A DNA stretch of 64,000 bases, taken from contig NZ_CP026167.1 of NCBI RefSeq assembly GCF_002902985.1, forward strand, positions 4,154,001 through 4,218,000, read 5' to 3'. Below, piece by piece: positions 58,347 to 64,000 of the stretch (positions are counted from its first letter, which is position 1; every line of letters starts with the position of its first letter). The notes beneath the pieces were generated by a model, which saw nothing but the letters and a program-made list of their open reading frames with translations, was not told where the DNA came from and ran no database searches. The translations under genes were made by a program, and so were the position numbers. This stretch comes from Leclercia sp. LSNIH1. Lineage in GTDB: Bacteria; Pseudomonadota; Gammaproteobacteria; Enterobacterales; Enterobacteriaceae.

Positions 58347-61066
58347 GCTTTTGCCTCCTGCAGGTTATCAAGACGCGCGCCGGCCAGCACCGGGGCGATG
58401 CCAGGCATACCCATCGGCAGACCCACCTGCCCTGCTGTCAGACCTTCAGAGATAATCAGCGGCAGGCTGATTGTCTGGCCTTCATAGCTAAAGCTGATGT
58501 TCGCGCCCGCGTTGACGCCAAGCTTCGCGGCGTCTGCCGGGTTGAGCTTGATGTAAGGCTGCGGCATGCGGGTCTGGAAGACCGGGGAACGCTGTGACAG
58601 CTCGTCGCTACCAAACAGATGGTAGTACGGCGCAATACGCCAGTTACCCTCTTCTGCCTGGAAGCGTGCCGGAACGGTGGAGAAGAACGCCAGACCGGTT
58701 TCGCTGGCTTCAATCAGGCGTACGCCCGGATCGCCGTGGCGCAGAGAACCACCCACTTCAGCCTGGAACTTGTTCCATGCCTGCGGGGAGTTCCAGCCTG
58801 GCGCCCATGCGAATGGGATCTGCGAACGTGGCGCAGACGGCTGGTTGTTCCCTTCCATCGAGAAGGCGAACATGGTGTCTTTATCCTGCGGCTGACGCGG
58901 TTCGTGTACGCTGATATTGGCGCGCATTGCAGTACGGCCACTGTAGCGATGCGGTTCACGCGCCAGTTTCTGGCCGCGAATACGGAAGCTCGCTTCCGGC
59001 GCCGCATCTTTGATGCCTGCCAGCTGCGGCAGCTTTTCAATAACGGCGTCGATCACGTGGTCGAGCTGCGTCCAGTCCACCTCACGGCTCAGCACGGTGC
59101 TGTGCAGGGAGTGCAGCCAGCGCCAGCTTTCCAGCATCAGGGTGGTATTGTCGTAGTAGGCCGGGTCATAAACCTGGAAGAAGCGCTGGGCGCGGCCTTC
59201 GTTGTTAATCACCGTCCCGTCGCTTTCCGCGAAGCTTGCCGCAGAGAGCACCAGGTGCGCTTTGTCCATAATGGCGGTGCGCTGATGGTCGATAACCATC
59301 ACCAGCGGCGCCTTAGAGAGCGCAGCATCTACGCGTGCGGCAGAAGCATGGCGGTGAAGATCGTTTTCAAGTACGACAACGGCATCCGCAGAGCCAGATT
59401 CCAGTTCACTCAGCGCCTCTTCCAGAGAGCCGCCGCCGATCATACCCAGACCAATGCTGTTTACCGCACGGGCAATCATGGTTACGCCAACGTCGGCGCC
59501 ACGGCCTTTCAGCGCTTTGGCCACGTTCGCTGCCGCTTCAATGATCTCGCTGCTGCCGGCGTTGGTACCGGAGATAATCAGGGGTTTCTTCGCACCGGCC
59601 AGCGCCTGCACGATAACGTCAACTTTGTTCTGCAGATCGCGATCCAGCTCAACGGCCGGGGCACTGCTGTCCAGGCCGTTAGCAATAGCAAAGCCGAGAC
59701 GGGCCTGATCTTCCACCGGCGCGCGGTAGGTCCAGGCGGCGATGTCGTCGAGACGGGTGTCATCAACGTTGGTCACGAACAGCGGATGCTTCGCGCGCTG
59801 ACCGATGTTGAGGATAGCCGCGATCTGCCAGTCAGCCACTTTCTGTGCCGCTGCCATTTCACGCGCTTTCCCTTTCACCGCCTGACGAACCGCCAGGGCT
59901 GCGCGAGCGCCGGTCTGGGTCAAATCTTCGCCCAATACCAGTACCGCATCATAGGATTCGATTTCGCGCAGCGCCGGGGTATGGATACCGCCTTCGCGCA
60001 GCACTTTCAGCACCAGCTGCAGACGTTCCTGCTCGCCCTGGGCGATACCGGTGTAGAAGTTATCCGCACCCACCAGCTCGCGCAGCGCGAAGTTGCTTTC
60101 GATGCTGGCGCGCGGGGAGCCGATACCGATCACTTTCTTCGACTGGCGCAGAATATCCGCCGCGCCCTGCATCGCCTGTTCAGCGTTCAGGGTGATGAAG
60201 TCATCGCCACGGCGCTGAACCGGACGACGCGGACGGTCTTTCAGGTTCACATAGCCATAGCCGAAACGACCGCGGTCGCAGAGGAAGTAGTGGTTAACAG
60301 TACCGTTGTAACGGTTTTCGATACGACGCAGTTCGCCGTAACGTTCACCCGGGCTGGTGTTACAGCCCAGCGAACACTGCTGGCAGATGCTTGGCGCAAA
60401 CTGCATGTCCCACTTACGGTTGTAACGCTCGGAGTGAGTTTTATCGGTGAAGACGCCGGTCGGGCAGATCTCTACCAGGTTACCGGAGAATTCGCTCTCA
60501 AGCGTACCGTCTTCCGGACGACCGAAGTAGACGTTGTCATGCGCGCCATAGACGCCCAGATCCTGACCATCCGCGTAGTCTTTGTAGTAACGCACGCAGC
60601 GGTAGCAGGCGATGCAGCGGTTCATTTCGTGAGAGATGAACGGCCCCAGATCCTGGTTACGGTGGGTACGCTTGGTGAAACGGTAACGACGGAAGCTGTG
60701 CCCGGTCATCACGGTCATATCCTGAAGGTGGCAGTTACCGCCCTCTTCACAGACCGGACAGTCGTGCGGGTGGTTGGTCATCAACCACTCCACCACGCTT
60801 TCGCGGAACTCTTTGGCTTCCGCATCGTCGATAGAAATAAAGGTACCTTCGGCGGCTGGCGTCATACAGGACATTACCAGGCGACCACGCGTGTCTTCCG
60901 CGTTTTGATATTGCTTCACCGCACACTGGCGGCAAGCACCGACGCTCCCCAGCGCCGGATGCCAGCAAAAATACGGAATATCAAGGCCGAGAGACAGACA
61001 AGCTTCCAGCAGGTTGTCCGCCCCGTTGACCTCATATTCTTTGCCGTCTACATGAATCGTAGCCAT
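58343..61066 (-). CDS. nuoG: NADH-quinone oxidoreductase subunit G
   Basis: A 907-residue iron-sulphur subunit. The N-terminus has the [2Fe-2S] N1b ([18 protein letters not shown]) and [29 protein letters not shown] and CPTGVF form N4/N5; the extra cluster N7 found in enterobacteria is [15 protein letters not shown]. The C-terminal part is a molybdopterin-oxidoreductase fold without active site. I took the ATG at 61066 ([10 protein letters not shown]), with GGAAG about 9 nt away; the ATG two codons upstream is closer to that site. 54 bp from nuoF. Confidence 0.94.
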   Translation of the reverse strand: MATIHVDGKEYEVNGADNLLEACLSLGLDIPYFCWHPALGSVGACRQCAVKQYQNAEDTRGRLVMSCMTPAAEGTFISIDDAEAKEFRESVVEWLMTNHPHDCPVCEEGGNCHLQDMTVMTGHSFRRYRFTKRTHRNQDLGPFISHEMNRCIACYRCVRYYKDYADGQDLGVYGAHDNVYFGRPEDGTLESEFSGNLVEICPTGVFTDKTHSERYNRKWDMQFAPSICQQCSLGCNTSPGERYGELRRIENRYNGTVNHYFLCDRGRFGYGYVNLKDRPRRPVQRRGDDFITLNAEQAMQGAADILRQSKKVIGIGSPRASIESNFALRELVGADNFYTGIAQGEQERLQLVLKVLREGGIHTPALREIESYDAVLVLGEDLTQTGARAALAVRQAVKGKAREMAAAQKVADWQIAAILNIGQRAKHPLFVTNVDDTRLDDIAAWTYRAPVEDQARLGFAIANGLDSSAPAVELDRDLQNKVDVIVQALAGAKKPLIISGTNAGSSEIIEAAANVAKALKGRGADVGVTMIARAVNSIGLGMIGGGSLEEALSELESGSADAVVVLENDLHRHASAARVDAALSKAPLVMVIDHQRTAIMDKAHLVLSAASFAESDGTVINNEGRAQRFFQVYDPAYYDNTTLMLESWRWLHSLHSTVLSREVDWTQLDHVIDAVIEKLPQLAGIKDAAPEASFRIRGQKLAREPHRYSGRTAMRANISVHEPRQPQDKDTMFAFSMEGNNQPSAPRSQIPFAWAPGWNSPQAWNKFQAEVGGSLRHGDPGVRLIEASETGLAFFSTVPARFQAEEGNWRIAPYYHLFGSDELSQRSPVFQTRMPQPYIKLNPADAAKLGVNAGANISFSYEGQTISLPLIISEGLTAGQVGLPMGMPGIAPVLAGARLDNLQEAKA

Positions 61067-61120
61067 TAGCATGCTTCCAGTTGTCTCGGTCGAAACCGAG
61101 CGTTAATCAAAATTCTGTTT

Positions 61121-62458
61121 TTACCAGCGCGCTTTCAGCAGGTTCGGCTGAATCCCATTGATTGAATGGGTATTGCTGAACGGCTGCTTGATGCCTGCTT
61201 CGAATTCGTCGCGGAAATACTTAATCGCGCTCTGCAGCGGCTCAACCGCACCTGGCGCATGCGCACAGAAGGTTTTACCTGGGCCCAGGAATCGACACAG
61301 TTGCTCAAGTGTCTCGATATCGCCAGGCTGGCCTTCGCCACGCTCAATAGCACGCAGGATCTTCACGCTCCACGGCAGACCGTCGCGGCACGGCGTACAC
61401 CAGCCGCAGGACTCGCGGGCAAAGAACTCTTCCAGGTTACGCACCAGCGACACCATGCCAATCTCGTGGTCGACGGCCATCGCCAGCGCCGTACCCAGAC
61501 GGCTGCCTGCTTTACCAATGCTTTCGAATTCCATCGGCAGGTCAAGGTGCGCTTCGGTCAGGAAGTCTGTCCCTGCCCCACCCGGCTGCCAGGCTTTGAA
61601 TTTCAGGCCATCACGCATACCGCCGGCGTAGTCTTCAAGAATTTCACGGGCGGTGGTGCCGAACGGCAGTTCCCAGACGCCAGGGTTTTTCACGCGGCCG
61701 GAGAAGCCCATCAGCTTGGTACCGGCATCTTTACTTGAGGAGATGCCCTGATACCACTCCACGCCGTTGGCGAGGATAGCCGGAACGTTACACAGGGTTT
61801 CGACGTTGTTCACGCAGGTCGGTTTACCCCATACGCCTGAGCTCGCCGGGAATGGCGGCTTGGAGCGCGGGTTGGCGCGACGCCCTTCCAGAGAGTTAAT
61901 CAGCGCGGTCTCTTCCCCGCAGATATAACGCCCTGCCCCGGTGTGCACGAACAGCTCGAAATCAAACCCGGTGCCGAGAATGTTTTTGCCAAGCAGGCCC
62001 GCTTCGGTCGCCTCGGCAATCGCGCGACGCAGGTTCTCTGCCGCTTCGATGTACTCGCCGCGCAGGAAGATGTAGCCGCGATAGGCTTTCAGGGCGAAGG
62101 CGGAGATCAGCATGCCTTCCACCAGCAGGTGCGGCAGCTGCTCCATCAGCAGGCGGTCTTTATAGGTGCCCGGCTCCATCTCATCGGCATTACACAGCAG
62201 GTAACGGATGTTCATGGATTCGTCTTTTGGCATCAGGCTCCACTTCAGACCGGTGGAAAAGCCTGCGCCACCGCGCCCTTTCAGGCCAGCGTCTTTAACC
62301 GCGTTAACGATCTCATCCGGCGCCATGCCGGAGAGGGCTTTACGCGCCCCGGCATAGCCGTTTTTGCTCTGGTACTCTTCGAGCCATACCGGCTGTTTGT
62401 CATCACGCAGACGCCAGGTCAGCGGATGCGTCTCAGCAGTACGAATTACAGTTTTCAT
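61121..62458 (-). CDS. nuoF: NADH-quinone oxidoreductase subunit F
   Basis: A 445-residue subunit with the NADH and FMN sites and cluster N3. [15 protein letters not shown] and [15 protein letters not shown] bind nucleotides; [11 protein letters not shown] with a fourth cysteine in GKTFCAHA holds N3. Overlaps nuoE by 4 nt (ATGA). Length equals E. coli NuoF. Confidence 0.97.
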   Translation of the reverse strand: MKTVIRTAETHPLTWRLRDDKQPVWLEEYQSKNGYAGARKALSGMAPDEIVNAVKDAGLKGRGGAGFSTGLKWSLMPKDESMNIRYLLCNADEMEPGTYKDRLLMEQLPHLLVEGMLISAFALKAYRGYIFLRGEYIEAAENLRRAIAEATEAGLLGKNILGTGFDFELFVHTGAGRYICGEETALINSLEGRRANPRSKPPFPASSGVWGKPTCVNNVETLCNVPAILANGVEWYQGISSSKDAGTKLMGFSGRVKNPGVWELPFGTTAREILEDYAGGMRDGLKFKAWQPGGAGTDFLTEAHLDLPMEFESIGKAGSRLGTALAMAVDHEIGMVSLVRNLEEFFARESCGWCTPCRDGLPWSVKILRAIERGEGQPGDIETLEQLCRFLGPGKTFCAHAPGAVEPLQSAIKYFRDEFEAGIKQPFSNTHSINGIQPNLLKARW

Positions 62459-62955
62459 TTGTACTGCTCCAGCAGGTCAGGAATGGCTTCCGGCGTCAGA
62501 TAACTGTGAGTGTCCTCATCAATCATCATGGTCGGCCCCTTGTCGCAGTTACCCAGGCAGCAGGTTGGCAGCAGGGTAAAACGACCGTCAAAGGTGGTCT
62601 GGCCCGGCTTGATATTGAGCTTCTTCTCAATCGCAGCCTGAATGCCCTGATAACCAGTGATATGGCATACCACGCTGTCGCAGTAGCGGATCACGTGACG
62701 GCCTACCGGCTGACGGAAGATCTGGCTGTAGAACGTAGCCACGCCTTCGACGTCACTCGCCGGAATACCCAGCACTTTTGCAATCTCATAGATCGCGCCA
62801 TCCGGCACCCAACCACGCTGTTTCTGTACGATTTTCAGCGCTTCAATGGACGCCGCACGCGGGTCTTCGTAGTGGTGCATCTCGTGCTCAATGGCGGCAC
62901 GCTCTGCTTCACTCAGCTCAAAAGCCTCGGTTTGTGGTTGTTGATTCTCGTGCAT
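62455..62955 (-). CDS. nuoE: NADH-quinone oxidoreductase subunit E
   Basis: A 166-residue thioredoxin-like subunit with cluster N1a bound by [10 protein letters not shown] and [10 protein letters not shown]. Start ATG at 62955, 2 bp after the nuoCD stop; tight spacing supports coupling. Confidence 0.96.
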   Translation of the reverse strand: MHENQQPQTEAFELSEAERAAIEHEMHHYEDPRAASIEALKIVQKQRGWVPDGAIYEIAKVLGIPASDVEGVATFYSQIFRQPVGRHVIRYCDSVVCHITGYQGIQAAIEKKLNIKPGQTTFDGRFTLLPTCCLGNCDKGPTMMIDEDTHSYLTPEAIPDLLEQYK

Positions 62956-62957
62956 AA

Positions 62958-64000
62958 TTAGCGGTCCACATCTGACATAACAAAATCGATACTACCCAGA
63001 TACACAATCAGGTCAGAGACCAGACTGCCGCGAATGGCTGACGGGATCTGCTGCAGGTGCGGGAAGCTTGGCGTACGTACACGGGTACGGTAGCTCATGG
63101 TGCTGCCGTCGCTGGTCAGGTAGTAACTGTTGATACCCTTGGTCGCTTCAATCATCTGGAAGGATTCTTGCGCCGGCATAACCGGACCCCAGGAAACCTG
63201 CAGGAAGTGCGTGATCAGGGTTTCGATATGCTGCAGCGTGCGCTCTTTCGGTGGCGGCGTGGTCAGCGGGTGATCCGCCTTGAACGGGCCTTCCGGCATG
63301 TTGTTGAGGCACTGCTCAAGGATGCGCAGGCTCTGGCGCAGCTCTTCCACTTTCAGCATCACGCGGGTGTAGCAGTCGGAAACACCGCCGCCCAGCGGCA
63401 CTTCAAAGTCGAAGTTTTCATAGCCAGAGTAAGGACGCGCTTTACGCACGTCGAAATCGATACCGGTGGCGCGCAGGCCAGCACCGGTGGTGCCCCACTC
63501 CAGCGCCTCTTTCGCGCCATAGGCAGCAACGCCCTGGGAACGGCCCTTCAGGATGGAGTTACGCAGCGCGGCTTTCTCGTAAGAGGCCAGACGCTTCGGC
63601 ATCCAGTCGAGGAATTCACGCAGCAGACGATCCCAGCCGCGCGGCAGGTCATGCGCGACGCCGCCAATACGGAACCAGGCCGGGTGCATACGGAAACCGG
63701 TGATCGCTTCCACCAGATCGTAAATCTTTTGACGGTCGGTAAAGGCGAAGAAGACCGGGGTCATCGCGCCGACGTCCTGAATGAAGGTGGAGATGTAGAG
63801 CAGGTGGCTGTTGATACGGAACAGTTCAGAGAGCATAACGCGAATCACGTTAACGCGATCCGGCACGGTGATGCCTGCCAGTTTCTCAACGGCCAGCACG
63901 TACGGCATTTCGTTTACGCAGCCGCCGAGGTACTCGATACGGTCGGTGTACGGAATGTAGCTGTGCCAGGATTGACGCTCACCCATCTTCTCGGCACCAC
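62958..64000 (-). CDS. nuoC: NADH-quinone oxidoreductase subunit CD, 5' end outside the window
   Basis: The visible part is the C-terminal (NuoD) portion, about 347 residues, reading [21 protein letters not shown]... to the stop at 62958. It includes the quinone-site region ([40 protein letters not shown]) and the C-terminus [14 protein letters not shown] [22 protein letters not shown]. In enterobacteria NuoC and NuoD are one fused protein; the fusion point lies off the window, so I infer it only from the family. The start codon is not in the window. Confidence 0.93.
   Translation of the reverse strand, partial: GAEKMGERQSWHSYIPYTDRIEYLGGCVNEMPYVLAVEKLAGITVPDRVNVIRVMLSELFRINSHLLYISTFIQDVGAMTPVFFAFTDRQKIYDLVEAITGFRMHPAWFRIGGVAHDLPRGWDRLLREFLDWMPKRLASYEKAALRNSILKGRSQGVAAYGAKEALEWGTTGAGLRATGIDFDVRKARPYSGYENFDFEVPLGGGVSDCYTRVMLKVEELRQSLRILEQCLNNMPEGPFKADHPLTTPPPKERTLQHIETLITHFLQVSWGPVMPAQESFQMIEATKGINSYYLTSDGSTMSYRTRVRTPSFPHLQQIPSAIRGSLVSDLIVYLGSIDFVMSDVDR

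Noticed and set aside
58619..61069. An 816-codon open frame opposite nuoG
   Set aside because: Same codon-bias effect; it mirrors nuoG and resembles no protein family.
1..64000. tRNA, rRNA, CRISPR, integrase or insertion sequence
   Set aside because: None seen; repeats found are REP units only, and no cloverleaf, transposase or spacer-repeat pattern appears.

Overview
The window is a stretch of core chromosome from a member of the Enterobacteriaceae, close to Enterobacter, Lelliottia or Leclercia and not E. coli. Most proteins are near-identical to E. coli/Salmonella products, and gene order follows the E. coli eco-mqo ... yojI-alkB-ada-apbE-ompC-micF-rcsDBC-gyrA-ubiG-nrdAB-glp-men-ela-nuo backbone. 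The differences are an added sulP/mgtE pair, a tctDE/tctCBA tricarboxylate-uptake locus, and cheV beside rbn. Genus cannot be fixed from sequence reading alone. I saw no prophage, insertion sequence, tRNA, rRNA or CRISPR array.

Layout. 1-5 kb: a truncated MFS exporter gene, a small membrane protein, the protease inhibitor ecotin, malate:quinone oxidoreductase and a SulP-type transporter lacking a STAS domain. 5-12 kb, minus strand: mgtE, the yojI exporter, the alkylation-repair pair ada-alkB with an Ada box, apbE and ompC. 12-19 kb: the ompC/micF regulatory region with OmpR boxes and the micF sRNA, then the Rcs phosphorelay (rcsD, rcsB, and convergent rcsC). 19-27 kb: gyrA, ubiG, and nrdA-nrdB-yfaE, whose promoter region has NrdR-like and DnaA boxes. 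27-34 kb: divergent glpTQ and glpABC for glycerol-3-phosphate. 34-41 kb: yfaY, yfaZ, then tctE/tctD divergent from tctCBA. 41-48 kb: the menaquinone operon menFDHBCE. 48-51 kb: elaB, elaA, rbn and cheV, the last with a flagellar sigma-28-type promoter. 51-64 kb: the 3' part of the nuo operon (nuoN to nuoCD, the last cut by the window end).

Functional links. Mqo, GlpABC, NuoE-N and menaquinone synthesis all feed the respiratory quinone pool: GlpABC passes electrons to menaquinone anaerobically, GlpQ/GlpT supply its substrate, and TctABC brings in citrate-type carbon. OmpC, MicF and the Rcs relay form an envelope-sensing block. Nearly all operon members overlap by 1-14 nt or lie less than 20 nt apart.

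Intergenic structure. REP (palindromic) units with a GCCGGGT core occur at five places (mgtE/yojI, rcsB/rcsC, nrdA/nrdB, yfaE/glpQ, cheV/nuoN). Strong bidirectional terminators separate eco/mqo, rcsB/rcsC and cheV/nuoN. I found no convincing new multi-gene system. The items most worth a second look are the STAS-less SulP gene whose end is antisense to mgtE, the tct locus where E. coli carries arn, the zero-gap tctA/menE junction, and unassigned palindromes in front of menF, yojI and tctC.
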